DNA from: Rhodocyclaceae bacterium
GTDB taxonomy: Bacteria; Pseudomonadota; Gammaproteobacteria; Burkholderiales; Rhodocyclaceae
Direction: 5' to 3'
Length of the DNA: 64,000 nt
NCBI GenBank assembly: GCA_016721505.1
Contig: JADKHX010000014.1
Location: 1 to 64,000, forward strand
Shown: in pieces, positions 8,426 through 18,787 of the stretch
How the letters are laid out: every line of letters begins with the position of its first letter
Position numbering within the stretch: the first letter of the stretch is position 1
The notes under the pieces: model-generated
What the model saw: only the letters and a program-made list of their open reading frames with translations
Databases searched by the model: none
What the model was told of the DNA's origin: nothing
Program-made: the position numbers and the translations under genes

Positions 8426-10474
8426 ATGTCCATGATTAAAAACTTGCTCGCCAAATTGCAAAAAAATGCCCCGACTTCCGTTGCTGGTGCGCCCGGTGGT
8501 GGACCGGCACCCGTGGGTAAACCTTTGCCCTTGATTGGTCACTTATCGCTTCCTGTCCAATACCAGATTCTTGGTGCGCTATTTGTCGGCATGCTGATGG
8601 TGGCTTTGACAGGCTTGTGGTTACAGAATCGAACTGCAACGCTGGCTACTGGCTACTTGATCGTTACTGGCCAAATTCTTCCGCTGGCGCAACAAATTCC
8701 TAAGGCAGCATCAGTCGCACTGAATGGGCAAAAGGCTGGTTTCTTTGAGCTTCGAACCGCGCGCGCAAACTTTAACGAACTGATTGAAAAGCTGACCAAT
8801 GGCGGCGACGTCGAAGGCATTATTTTGCCCCCGACCTCCCCTGCCTCTCGGCCAGCGCTAGACCAATTGCGCAAATCCTGGGCAGAGCAGGACAAGGATT
8901 TGACTCTGTTGTTGGGGCAGGAAAAAGGCCTGAGTCAGCTGGCTGACATGGCAGCAGAAGCCCAGCGCCAGAGCCTGAAATTGGAGATGGGTGCCCAGAG
9001 ATATGGTGGCGATGTTTCCTATCGTAACGAAACCATTATGCGCAAGTCGATTGAGCTTGGCTGGGTACCAGGTTTTGATGAGGATACCTATGCCAATTTA
9101 GGTGCTGACCTCAAAGAACTCATCGAAACTCTTGAAACGCAAACCAAAGTCGAAAAGTTTGCGACAGTGAGTTACCAAACAGCCTTGAAACTGATGCTGC
9201 GCGCCTGGGAAGATTTGCCCAAAGACATTGTCCCGCTGACGAAGGCACGTGGTATTGGCATCCAACTCAATGCCAATGCGAAAAAACTCGGTGAGAGTAC
9301 TGATGCCTTGGTTCAGGCCTATCAGGCCGAGGTGTCACAGCAAAGTTTGACCGCAGTGATAGCGGCAATTGCCGGATCGTTTTCTTTCTTGATGCTGATC
9401 GGCATTGTCAAAGTGTTTCGCGATGATGCCAATCGACGTAGTGCAGATGCCTTGCGTATGCAACGTGTGGCTGAAGCCGACAAAGATGCAACGCAGGCCG
9501 CTATTTTGCGCTTGATGAATGAAATGGGCGACTTGGCCGACGGCGATTTGACCGTGCGCGCAACAGTGTCCGAGGACATCACGGGGGCTATTGCCGACTC
9601 GGTGAATTTCACGATTGAAGAGCTCAGCGTGTTGGTCGGTCGGATCAACAATGCCGCTGCCCGGGTGACCACGGCGACTGACTCAGCACAACTAACATCA
9701 GGCGAACTACTCGCCGCGACCGAAACACAGGCGCGTGAAATTCAGGTGGCTGGTGAGCGTATCGGTACGATGGCAAAATCCATGACTGAAGTTTCCAATA
9801 GCGCTTTAGAGTCTGCACATGTGGCGCGACTCTCGCTCGATGTGGCGCAAAAAGGCTCCAGCGCGGTGGCAGAGTCGATTACCGGTATGAACGAAATTCG
9901 TGGTCAGATTCAGGAAACCGCCAAACGGATTAAGCGACTTGGTGAGTCCTCGCAGGAGATTGGTGAAATCGTCGAACTGATTTCCGACATTACCGAGCAA
10001 ACCAACGTCTTGGCTTTGAACGCTGCTATCCAGGCCGCATCGGCCGGTGAAGCAGGACGCGGCTTCTCAGTGGTTGCTGAAGAGGTGCAACGATTGGCTG
10101 AGCGTTCTGGCGAGGCCACCAAACAAATTGCAGCTTTGGTCAAGACGATTCAAACCGACACCCACGATGCGGTTGCCGCTATGGAAAATTCGACCCAAAA
10201 CGTGGTTGAAGGAGCCAAGCGGTCTGACGCGGCAGGGCAGGCTTTGACCGAGATTTCTACCGTGACACAAAAGCTCGCGCAACTTATCGAAACAATTTCC
10301 AAGGCCACTCAAGAACAGTCAGTGGTTGCCTCTGGTGTAGCGCATTCAATGGAAGGAATTTTGCATGTGACCGACCAAACGACTACCGGCACACAGCAGA
10401 CCGCCGTTTCGATTGGTGAGCTCTCGGCGCTGGCGGTAGAACTCAAAGGCTCGGTCTCTGGCTTCCGAGTTTGA
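8426..10474 (+). CDS. pilJ: Methyl-accepting chemotaxis protein PilJ
   Basis: 682 aa. A first membrane segment lies near residues 48-68 (ILGALFVGMLMVALTGLWL), then a periplasmic PilJ-type domain, a second membrane segment near 305-330 (VIAAIAGSFSFLMLIGIV), a HAMP region and a coiled-coil signalling domain with the receptor hairpin ISDITEQTNVLALNAAIQAA followed by GRGFSVVAEEVQRLAERS. It is the membrane receptor of the Pil/Chp system, thought to sense surface contact through pili. A GGAAGG sits about 8 nt before the ATG. Confidence 0.95.
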   Translation: MSMIKNLLAKLQKNAPTSVAGAPGGGPAPVGKPLPLIGHLSLPVQYQILGALFVGMLMVALTGLWLQNRTATLATGYLIVTGQILPLAQQIPKAASVALNGQKAGFFELRTARANFNELIEKLTNGGDVEGIILPPTSPASRPALDQLRKSWAEQDKDLTLLLGQEKGLSQLADMAAEAQRQSLKLEMGAQRYGGDVSYRNETIMRKSIELGWVPGFDEDTYANLGADLKELIETLETQTKVEKFATVSYQTALKLMLRAWEDLPKDIVPLTKARGIGIQLNANAKKLGESTDALVQAYQAEVSQQSLTAVIAAIAGSFSFLMLIGIVKVFRDDANRRSADALRMQRVAEADKDATQAAILRLMNEMGDLADGDLTVRATVSEDITGAIADSVNFTIEELSVLVGRINNAAARVTTATDSAQLTSGELLAATETQAREIQVAGERIGTMAKSMTEVSNSALESAHVARLSLDVAQKGSSAVAESITGMNEIRGQIQETAKRIKRLGESSQEIGEIVELISDITEQTNVLALNAAIQAASAGEAGRGFSVVAEEVQRLAERSGEATKQIAALVKTIQTDTHDAVAAMENSTQNVVEGAKRSDAAGQALTEISTVTQKLAQLIETISKATQEQSVVASGVAHSMEGILHVTDQTTTGTQQTAVSIGELSALAVELKGSVSGFRV

Positions 10475-10529
10475 TGATTGTGAGCTTTGTGATTAACGCC
10501 AAACAACAAAGCAGGATGCCAATTCTTCT

Positions 10530-13223
10530 ATGAGTCTGGATCTCGATATCGGCCCATTGTCTTGGGTCAAGAGTGAAATCGATCTTGCCCTGGAACGCAC
10601 CAGTGCAGCTTTGGTTGCCCATTTGGCTAATCCCGGTGGCAAAGAGCTGGCTGATGCGCGGGGGCATTTGCATCAAGCCAACGGCGCACTGGCAATTGTC
10701 GGCTTGGCTGGAATTTCTGAATTTTGCGACAGCATTGAGCAACTGGTAATTTCACTGGCGGAAGGCAATACCCCATGGACTGAGGAAGCTGCTGCGACAG
10801 TACAGCTTGGTCTGTCTACTTTGCGTGGCTACCTCGATGGCCTGATGGGTGGCGAACCCAATCAGCCACTCAAACTTTTACCTGCGTTTCAGTCCTTGTT
10901 GCTCGCACGCGGCTTGGCTGCGCCTGAACCCGCTGCGTTGTTCTTCCCCGACCTTACTCAGCGTCCACCCAAGCGTGATGTCGAACCGGCACCGCTCGAT
11001 GAAGAGAAGTTGGCCGCGCGCTACAAAATGGCGCGCATGAGTTTTGAGCGCGGTTTGCTCAAATTTCTGAAAGGTGAAGTCCGCGGTGTCGCAGAAATGA
11101 AAACTGCGACGATGATGATAGAAACAGCGCAAAGCGCGCCAGCCGACCGGGCTTTTTGGTGGGTTGCACTTGGTGTTTTCGAAGCGCTTGGCAACGGTGG
11201 TGTGGTTGATGCGAAATTGGCAAAAAAGTTTGCTATGCAAACTGGTGCACAAATCAAGAAATTGACTGAGGGTCATACCCACGTTGCTGACCGTTTGTTT
11301 GCCGAAGCGCTTTATCTGGTTGCCACCGCCACCTTTGAGGATACTCATGCGCTCGCGCAATCGCACCTGCAAGTAGTGCGCGCGGCGTATCGGACTAACG
11401 AGCTGATTCCAGCCGCCGGAGCCGCAGAAGCTGAGTCGCTGCGACCGCAAGTGCGTCGCCTGCGTGAAATTTTGGCTGGCGCCAAGGACGACTGGAACAA
11501 GCTCTGCGCGGGAAGTGTAGCTGCCTTGCCACCGTTCCACGAAAAAGCCAGTTCGTTTGCCGCTCAAAGCTCCGAACTAGGCAACGCCGCGATTGATGCA
11601 CTGGCAGTGGCGCTTGCAAAGCTAGCCGACGAACTACGGCGTGATCCTACGCGGCACACCGAATCGATGGCGATTGAAGTTGCCACCTCACTCTTGCTGA
11701 CCGATTCGGCACTTGAAAATTTCCACCGGCTTGACGCTGATTTCAACCAACAAGGGCAAGTGATCGCCGGGCGCTTAGCGGCACTGTTGCGCGGCGACCA
11801 ACTGGAGCCTTTTGAAATCCCGCAACTCGACGCGATTTCGCATCGCGCGCAAGAGCGTTTATTGCTCGCCACCGTCGCTCGCGAAATCACCAACAATCTC
11901 AATAGTGTTGAGCAAACACTTGATGGTTATTTCCGTGATCAAAGCAAACAAGGTACTTTGGGTGCGCTGTCCAAACCACTAAAACAAGTCGAAGGCGCGC
12001 TGATCATGCTGGGGCAGGATCGCGCGGTAACGGTGGTGCGCGAATGTGAGCAGCGCATCGCCTTGCTATCGTCAAGCGGCGAATTCACCACGGGTGATTT
12101 TGAAGATCTGGCTAAGAAACTTTCGGCCTTAGGCTTTTTTGTTGAACAACTCGAAAGCGGTGCCAACCCTGATCTTGATGCGCTGCTCGAACCGCCGCGT
12201 TCGACCATGTCGATTGCACCAAATCAAAAGCACAGCGTATCGTCAGCACCAACTGGTGAGATTCCCAAGCCAATGGAGCTGCCGGCACTTGAACTACCAT
12301 CTGTCGCCGAAATTGTTGTTCCGCAAGCATTATCGTTACCCTCGATACCCTCGATACCAACGCCACCGCCAACACCGGCGATTGCGGCGCAAGATGACGA
12401 CGAGGATATGTTGCAGATATTCCTCGAAGAAGCTCGTGAAGTATTGGAGAGTATCAGCGCTGAATTGCCGCGCTTGCACAGCAATCCGACGCAATTGCCG
12501 CCACTGACTACACTGCGGCGCAATTTCCATACGCTCAAAGGCAGCGGTCGCATGGTCGGCTTAACTGCACTTGGCGAAGCCGGTTGGAGTGTCGAGCAAG
12601 TACTCAACGATTGGCTACACGACCATCGCGCCGCCACACCTGAACTAATTGCCATGCTCGATGATGCGGCGGCACTATTTAGCGCATGGGTGGACCAACT
12701 CTCCGCGCATGGCGGGCACGACAAAGACGCGAGCGCGCTGGTAGCCCGATGTGTGCGCTTACAGGCGGGTGAAACAGCGCCAGCAGTGGTTGAGGCTGAA
12801 GTCGTCGAGCCATTGGTCGTGGAAGCGAGCGTGGTCGAACCGGCGCTACCAGCCTGGAATTGCCATCTGTCGATACGCTTGAATTGCCGATCATTGCCGA
12901 TGAACCGTTGGTTGAGTCACTCACTACTGTTGAACCATCTGCCGCTGATTTGGTTGCCGAACTGGAAGCACGCGAGCAGGCCAGTGACGAAGCTGCTTTG
13001 GCTGCAGCTGAGTTGGAAGCCGCTGAAATCATGGCAAGTGCGTCTCTCTCAAATGCCCCAGGGTTTATCGCGCCAATTACAGAAGTGCCGCCTGAGTCGC
13101 CACCGGAATTACCGATGGAGTTGCCAACTGAGCTGCCTGTCTCTATTGATGAAACGCCGGCAAGCGCGGAAGTGCATAGCTTCCCGACGCCGCCACAAAT
13201 TCAAATTGGCAATATCTCGTTAA
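10530..13223 (+). pseudogene. pilL: PilL/ChpA-type CheA kinase, N-terminal part (frameshifted gene)
   Basis: This frame is coding from the ATG at 10530 to about 12854; the rest to 13223 is read out of frame, as shown by low-complexity L/S/W/R-rich sequence. The genuine part has a degenerate Hpt-like helix bundle at the N-terminus (GHLHQANGALAIVGLAGISEF), a long FimL-like segment, a Pro-rich linker around residue 570 holding a repeat copy, and a true Hpt domain with FHTLKGSGRMVG (His667). At 12849-12856 one base appears missing: the frame ends in ...VEPALPA and resumes in the next frame as LELPSVDTLELP. Restoring one base joins it to the next entry into a protein of about 1872 aa, which fits PilL/ChpA. 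It could be a real inactivation or a sequence error. Confidence 0.85.
12231..12257 (+). repeat. 27-bp dispersed repeat, copy 3, inside pilL
   Basis: Full-length copy read in the pilL frame as HSVSSAPTG, the same frame as the thiE and dsbD copies. It lies in the linker before the first true Hpt domain. Confidence 0.85.
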
Positions 13224-16147
13224 GTCAGACCATGTATTCGCTTTATGTCGGCGAAGCCGGTGATCATTTGGCGACTATTCAACGCGAGATTGGCGAAGTC
13301 AGAATTCCACCGGACGATCTAGTTCGCGCAGCCCACACGCTGGCAGGTATTTCTGGCACGACTGGCATAGAGGCGATTCAACAATTGGCGCGCGCGTTTG
13401 AGTTGGCGCTTGATCGCATGGTTAAAGTTGAAGCCGCACCGACTGACCAACAACGCTTTGTTTTTGCGCGCACTGCCGGGGCTTTGGAAGGCATGCTCGG
13501 CGCAATCTCTGAGCGTCGTTTACCCAATGCCGAAACCGAACTTGCCGCAGCGCTTGCTGAGCTAGTGCCGGTACCTTTGTCTGCAGCGCTAGTTGAGCAA
13601 ACCGCAACTGATTCGCAAAGCACTGATTTAGGCCTACAGAGCGACTTGGCTGATCAAAGCCAAGACACCGCGCCAGCAGCAAGCGAGGCGATGACGGACA
13701 GCCCGGCGGACAGCCTGGCCGACAGCCCTGTCGCGGTGACTCCGATTACTGCTGCCGCTGAAGCACCAGACACACTGGAAGAGCGCCGCGCGCAACGGAT
13801 TGAAGATGAGATTGATCCGCAATTGCTGCCAATCTTCCTTGAAGAGAGCGTTGATTTGATGCGCTCGATCAGCGAGGGCGTGCGTAATTGGCGGCGCGAT
13901 CCGTCGAATGCCGATTTGCCACGCCGATTGCAACGGGATTTGCATACCATCAAAGGCAGCGCACGAATGGTTGGCGCAATGGGTTGCGGTGAGTTGTTCC
14001 ATTCAATGGAGTCGCGTATCGATCACGCGCTGGCGATGCGTGCGATCACCACTGAAATGCTCGACGGTCTCGACGTCTCTGTCGACCGGGGCACTTACAT
14101 AATTGAGCGTCTGAGTCGTGGCGAAAGCGCGAGTGCGCTACCTGCCGCGCCAGTGGTCGAAGCGATGGTCTCTGTCGATAGTAGCGTTGTGCCGCTTGCC
14201 GCTGCCGCCGATGATGGCGATGCGACCACACCGGTCTTTAACCAAGCTAAAAGCGCAGCGCCAACTGCTAGTGCGGCACCGACCGTGGGTGGTACGCCAG
14301 GAGTTCCTGGCACACAAGTGCATCTGCGGGTGCGCGCAGACTTAGTCGATAAATTGGTGAACGAAACTGGTGAAGTGGCGATTGCCCGTGCGCGTATCGA
14401 AGGCGAAATGCGGGCGATTAAAGTGTCGCTGCTGGAACTCACCGAAAACGTGATCCGTCTGCGCAATCAAGTCCGCGAAATCGAGATTCAGGCCGAGAGC
14501 CAAATGGCATCGCAACAAGCACACACGGTGCGTGATGTGCAGTTCGACCCACTTGAATTTGACCGCTTCACGCGCTTCCAGGAATTGACCCGGATGATGG
14601 CTGAGAGCGTCAATGACGTGTCTACAGTGCAACACACTTTGTTGAAAAGTTTGGATGGCGCCGATGCTGCGCTAGCAGCGCAAGCGCGCCTTAATAGCGA
14701 GCTGTCGCAACGCTTGATGAGCGTGCGCATGATGCCATTTGAAAGTCTTGCCGAACGCTTGCATCGGGTCGTGCGCTTGGCCGCCAAAGAAACCGGTAAG
14801 CGTGCCAACCTTGATATACGTGGTGGTCAAACCGGTATTGATCGCTCGGTTTTGGAAACCATTGCCAGCCCACTTGAGCACTTGCTGCGCAATGCGGTCG
14901 CGCATGGCATCGAATCGCCGGCGGATCGCGAAGCTGCAGGTAAAGCAATACAGGGTGAAATCACGCTGTCGCTGGCGCAAGAAGGCAATGATGCTGTTAT
15001 CAACTTGAGCGACGACGGTGCCGGTTTGGACTATGAGCGGATACGTGCGCGTGGCGTCGAGCGTGGGCTGTTGCCAGAAGGCGGTATCGCGACTGAAAAG
15101 ACACTGGCCAATCTGATCATGGAACCAGGTTTTTCAACCGCCGATGTCGTCAGCACGCTGGCCGGTCGCGGTGTCGGCATGGATGTCGTCAAGAACGAAA
15201 CTGAGGGTCTTGGCGGGCGCATTGAAATCAGTAGCACGCGTGGTCAAGGCAGCACATTCAGACTGTATTTGCCACTGACCTTAGCGGTTAGTCAGGCTTT
15301 GATTATTCAATCTGGTACCCGTTATTTCGCTGTGCCATCTTCAATGATCGAGTTGGCGAGCGAGCTAAAACCAGAGGCCATCATCAAAATCCGCGCGGCC
15401 AACAATTTCGATTATTTAGGCCAGTCCTATCCCTACCATTATCTTGCTCGTCTGCTCGGTGAGCGCGGCGCTCAGCCCGCACCCGCTCGGCGCCATTGGA
15501 TGTTGCTGGTCAAAGGCGGCAGTGAGCGAATTGCGCTTGAAATCGATGGGCTGATTTCAAATCAAGAAATTATTGTCAAAACTCTAGGCGCACAAATGGC
15601 AAGGGTGCCCGGCATGGCTGGTGCAACGGTGCTCGGTGGTGGTGAGATTGCGCTCATTCTCAATCCCATTGCACTGTCCACCCGAATTGCGACGAGCAAA
15701 GCCAGTGACGAACTGACTTTAAGTGCGAAGCCCACCAGCACTACCCAAGTCGGCATGGGACGGCGTGTTCCAACCGGAACGGTCATGGTGGTTGATGATT
15801 CGCTTACCGTGCGCAAGATTACTGGCCGCTTGCTGGCGCGGCAGGGCTACACGGTCGTCACCGCCAAAGACGGCGTTGATGCGCTGGAGCAACTGACTGA
15901 GCTACGTCCCGATGTAATGCTGGTCGATATCGAAATGCCGCGCATGGATGGCTTTGAACTCTCGCGCAATATCCGCGCCGACGGACTGCTCAAGACAATT
16001 CCTATCATCATGATTACATCGCGTAGTGCCGATAAACACCGCAATCACGCAGAGGAAATCGGCGTCAATCATTACATGGGCAAACCCTACGACGAAGAAG
16101 AGTTGCTGGCAACGATTGCGCAATACGCCAAAGCGCAAAAGGAATAG
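12860..16147 (+). pseudogene. pilL: PilL/ChpA-type CheA kinase, C-terminal part (frameshifted gene)
   Basis: The open frame begins with a TTG (12860) and no ribosome site, as expected for a fragment downstream of a frameshift. Domains in order: Hpt with AAHTLAGISG (His159), an Ala/Asp/Ser-rich linker, Hpt with DLHTIKGSARMVG (His362), the dimerisation helices (LVDKLVNETGEVAIARARIEG), an HATPase with HLLRNAVAHGIESP, LSDDGAGLD and GRGVGMDVV boxes, a CheW-like domain, and a C-terminal REC with MVVDDSLTVRK and phospho-Asp in MLVDIEMPRMDG. It is the kinase core of the Pil/Chp pathway, receiving signals through PilJ and PilI and phosphorylating PilG and PilH. Apart from the frame break it looks intact. 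Confidence 0.88.
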
Positions 16148-16150
16148 TTC

Positions 16151-16645
16151 GTGGTCGGTGCAAGCAACGCAAACAACAATGGCACCCGTCCGTTCAAGGT
16201 GCTCGGCCTGCAACAAATTGCCATTGGTGGCTTATCCAAAGACCGCCTGCGCGCACTTTGGGTCGACATGCTCGGTCTTGAAGTGAGCAGCAATTTCGTC
16301 TCCGAACGTGAGAACGTCGACGAAGACATCGCTGCGATTGGTCATGGCGCTTTCAAAGTTGAAGTCGATTTAATGCAGCCGCTCGATGCCAACAAAAAAC
16401 CTTTTGTCGCCGAACCGCCACTCAATCACATTGGCCTTTGGATAGACGATTTGCCCCGCGCCGTGGAATGGCTCACGGCGCAAGGTGTGCGTTTTGCCCC
16501 AGGTGGCATACGCAAAGGCGCCGCGGGTTATGACATCACTTTTTTGCATCCCAAAGCGAATGAACAATTTCCGATTGCCGGAGAAGGCGTGTTGATTGAG
16601 TTGGTGCAAGCCCCGGCTGAGGTGATTGTGGCGTTGACGCGGTGA
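16151..16645 (+). CDS. VOC/glyoxalase-fold protein, methylmalonyl-CoA epimerase-like
   Basis: 164 aa, GTG start 3 bp after the pilL stop. It shows two VOC half-domains: QQIAIGGLSKDRLRALWVDMLGLEV at the start and LNHIGLWIDDLPRAVEWLTAQGVRF in the middle, ending GEGVLIELVQAP. The His of LNHIGLW and the Glu of LIELVQ fit metal ligands. The first ligand position, usually His in epimerases, is Gln here (LQQIAIGG). The mutase and carboxylase genes nearby make an epimerase role attractive, but glyoxalase or another VOC activity is equally possible. It is read with the pil genes by position only. Confidence 0.7.
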   Translation: MVGASNANNNGTRPFKVLGLQQIAIGGLSKDRLRALWVDMLGLEVSSNFVSERENVDEDIAAIGHGAFKVEVDLMQPLDANKKPFVAEPPLNHIGLWIDDLPRAVEWLTAQGVRFAPGGIRKGAAGYDITFLHPKANEQFPIAGEGVLIELVQAPAEVIVALTR

Positions 16646-16674
16646 TATGTAACGGTGGTGGTGCCAAAAAGTAT

Positions 16675-18636
16675 TCAGGCAGCCCTATTTCCTTGATCGA
16701 GTTTAGCCTCAGGTTCCGCGCGTACTGTTGGTTTAGCGGCGTAAAACCGATGTCCGCTGCCGCCTGATTTTTTGACCTCATACATCGCCGAGTCGGCGCG
16801 CCGCAACAGGTCGCCGAGGACGTTTAGGCCGGGTTCAAATAGCGCGATGCCGACGCTAGCGCCGATTTCGATAGGTACGCCCAAAACCTTGATTGGCTGC
16901 GCGATGGCTAGCGTGATTTTCGTAGCAACCAATTCGACATCGTGGTGATTACCAACTGAGCGCAACACAATGACAAATTCGTCACCGCCCAATCGTGCGA
17001 CGGTATCCATTTCACGAACGGTGTTTCGCAGTCGTTGCGCCACGGCGCGCAGTACATCATCACCGATCGCATGGCCGTAGGTGTCGTTCACTGGTTTGAA
17101 TTTGTCGAGATCGATAAGCAGCAATGCAAAGCTGCTCTTGTCGCGCCGCGCGGTTTTTATCGCATGCTGCAAATGCACATCTAGCAGCAAACGATTGGCT
17201 AGCCCGGTAAGTGGATCGGAGTGCGCAGCATCTTTGAGTTGGCGTTCATTTTCTCGCAGTCGAGCGTTGGCTTGCTCAAGCGCATCGGTGCGTTCAGTAA
17301 CTCGCGATTCCAATTGTTGTTCGGATTGTCGCAATACGTCGACCAATTCCTGTCGCGTTTTGATCGCCTCGAATTGCAGCGCATCCCGTTCGTGTTGCGT
17401 TGCGCTAATTCTTTGTGCCAGGGCGTATGAGAGGATAAGCACATGCAACTCAATGCTGATCCGCACCCCGTGCAAGGTTAAAAAACTGACCGGCAGGATA
17501 TTGATGTTTCGCAACACCGTAGCTGTTACCGCAATGAACAAGGGGAGGCTTGCCAGTAGAAACCAGCGGGCACTGTTTGCGCCCTGTCGCATCCCTTGGA
17601 TCGCCGCTAACAAAGTCACCAGCAAGCCACCGGTGGCCACAAATGAAAGCTGTATCGACACTAGGGGTGCAGAAAGAAACAATGGAGTGAATATGCTAAG
17701 CGCAAACAATCCGGCAAACGCCAGAATTGCGCCATCAAAGATATGTGCCGTGCGCGCAGTATTTAGAAAGCGGCGTGTGAATAACATACCAAAACAACCA
17801 CAGATCGCCGCGCCAACCAAGGGGGCAATGTTCCCCCATTCCGGCAAGCGCGGCCAGAGCAATTCGGCGGCAAAACCATTGACCGAAAATTGCGCAAACA
17901 CGATGGCGAATGCATAGAGCGCAAAGTTCAAATAAACCTTGTCACCGAAATCTTTGAACAAGATAAGGTTGAATAAACCCAGCATCAAAATCACGCCGTA
18001 CAACAGAGTCAACATGACATAGCTGGTTTGCGTCTCGGCATGAAATGCCGCGCTATGCCAGAGCGTCAGCGGCACAACCAGGATGCCATTAGAGGCGACC
18101 CGCAAATAGATGGTTGCATTGGCGCCATTCGCAGTGTCGGTCGACGCCGAGACATCGCCAGCGGGCTGGCTTGCAGCAACTGCGCGGGGAGTAAAAACTG
18201 GAAATACAAAATGCCGATGCATGATCTGCCGCGAAGCAGCGGGAAGCGTATCCCCGGCTGCAAAATGTTCACCGTCGGCACCAAAAAAATCAATCCGATC
18301 TAGTTGTGGAAAAGCAATTTCCAGCAACCAATCCGGTGTGCCGGCGAGCGGTCGTTGAAGATCAATTTTGATCCACCATACCGATCGCGAATAGCCGAAA
18401 TTCAGGCCTGATTCAGATTCAATGGCGGGAGCACGAAACTGCTCGGTTCGACTCTTGATATCTTCAAGCGTCAATTCGCCACGCGGGTCTTCAAGCACAC
18501 CAACGCTTGCATTCAGCGCAATTGAAGACTGATCCGGGCGCAAACTCACTGGAACATTCGTCATCGCGCTGGCCATGCTCGCCAATGTCGGCAGCACAAC
18601 CGCAAGCAACAAAATCAGAGAACGGCTCAAATGCAT
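16675..18636 (-). CDS. Membrane diguanylate cyclase (7TMR-DISM sensor plus GGDEF)
   Basis: 653 aa. Signal peptide (MHLSRSLILLLAVVLPTLASMASA), then a periplasmic DISMED2-type sensor domain (about 30-190, with GFSYSRSVWWIKIDL-like sequence), about seven hydrophobic segments from 200 to 400, a coiled coil (about 405-470) and a GGDEF domain with intact GGDEF near residue 550 and the ADSAMYEVKKSG end motif. It should make cyclic di-GMP in response to an extracytoplasmic cue, probably affecting attachment and pilus behaviour. It is convergent with the VOC gene, with 29 bp between. No EAL domain is present. Confidence 0.93.
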   Translation of the reverse strand: MHLSRSLILLLAVVLPTLASMASAMTNVPVSLRPDQSSIALNASVGVLEDPRGELTLEDIKSRTEQFRAPAIESESGLNFGYSRSVWWIKIDLQRPLAGTPDWLLEIAFPQLDRIDFFGADGEHFAAGDTLPAASRQIMHRHFVFPVFTPRAVAASQPAGDVSASTDTANGANATIYLRVASNGILVVPLTLWHSAAFHAETQTSYVMLTLLYGVILMLGLFNLILFKDFGDKVYLNFALYAFAIVFAQFSVNGFAAELLWPRLPEWGNIAPLVGAAICGCFGMLFTRRFLNTARTAHIFDGAILAFAGLFALSIFTPLFLSAPLVSIQLSFVATGGLLVTLLAAIQGMRQGANSARWFLLASLPLFIAVTATVLRNINILPVSFLTLHGVRISIELHVLILSYALAQRISATQHERDALQFEAIKTRQELVDVLRQSEQQLESRVTERTDALEQANARLRENERQLKDAAHSDPLTGLANRLLLDVHLQHAIKTARRDKSSFALLLIDLDKFKPVNDTYGHAIGDDVLRAVAQRLRNTVREMDTVARLGGDEFVIVLRSVGNHHDVELVATKITLAIAQPIKVLGVPIEIGASVGIALFEPGLNVLGDLLRRADSAMYEVKKSGGSGHRFYAAKPTVRAEPEAKLDQGNRAA

Positions 18637-18787
18637 TCGTGGGACTCCCCCGAGCGCTGAATCGTTGCATTCTAGCCCCGCAAGTGCCTAACGCGCATGT
18701 TCATGAGCGCCACCAACGGATAATGAAATACGCGAAATGCGGCATCAAATTGCGTTGTTTCACGTTAACGCATTCCCGCAAAATCGC

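Noticed and set aside
12860..13223. The end of the first pilL open frame as real protein
   Set aside because: The sequence there is W/L/S/R-rich and unlike the family, while the other frame continues the Glu/Pro linker; it is out-of-frame reading after the frameshift.
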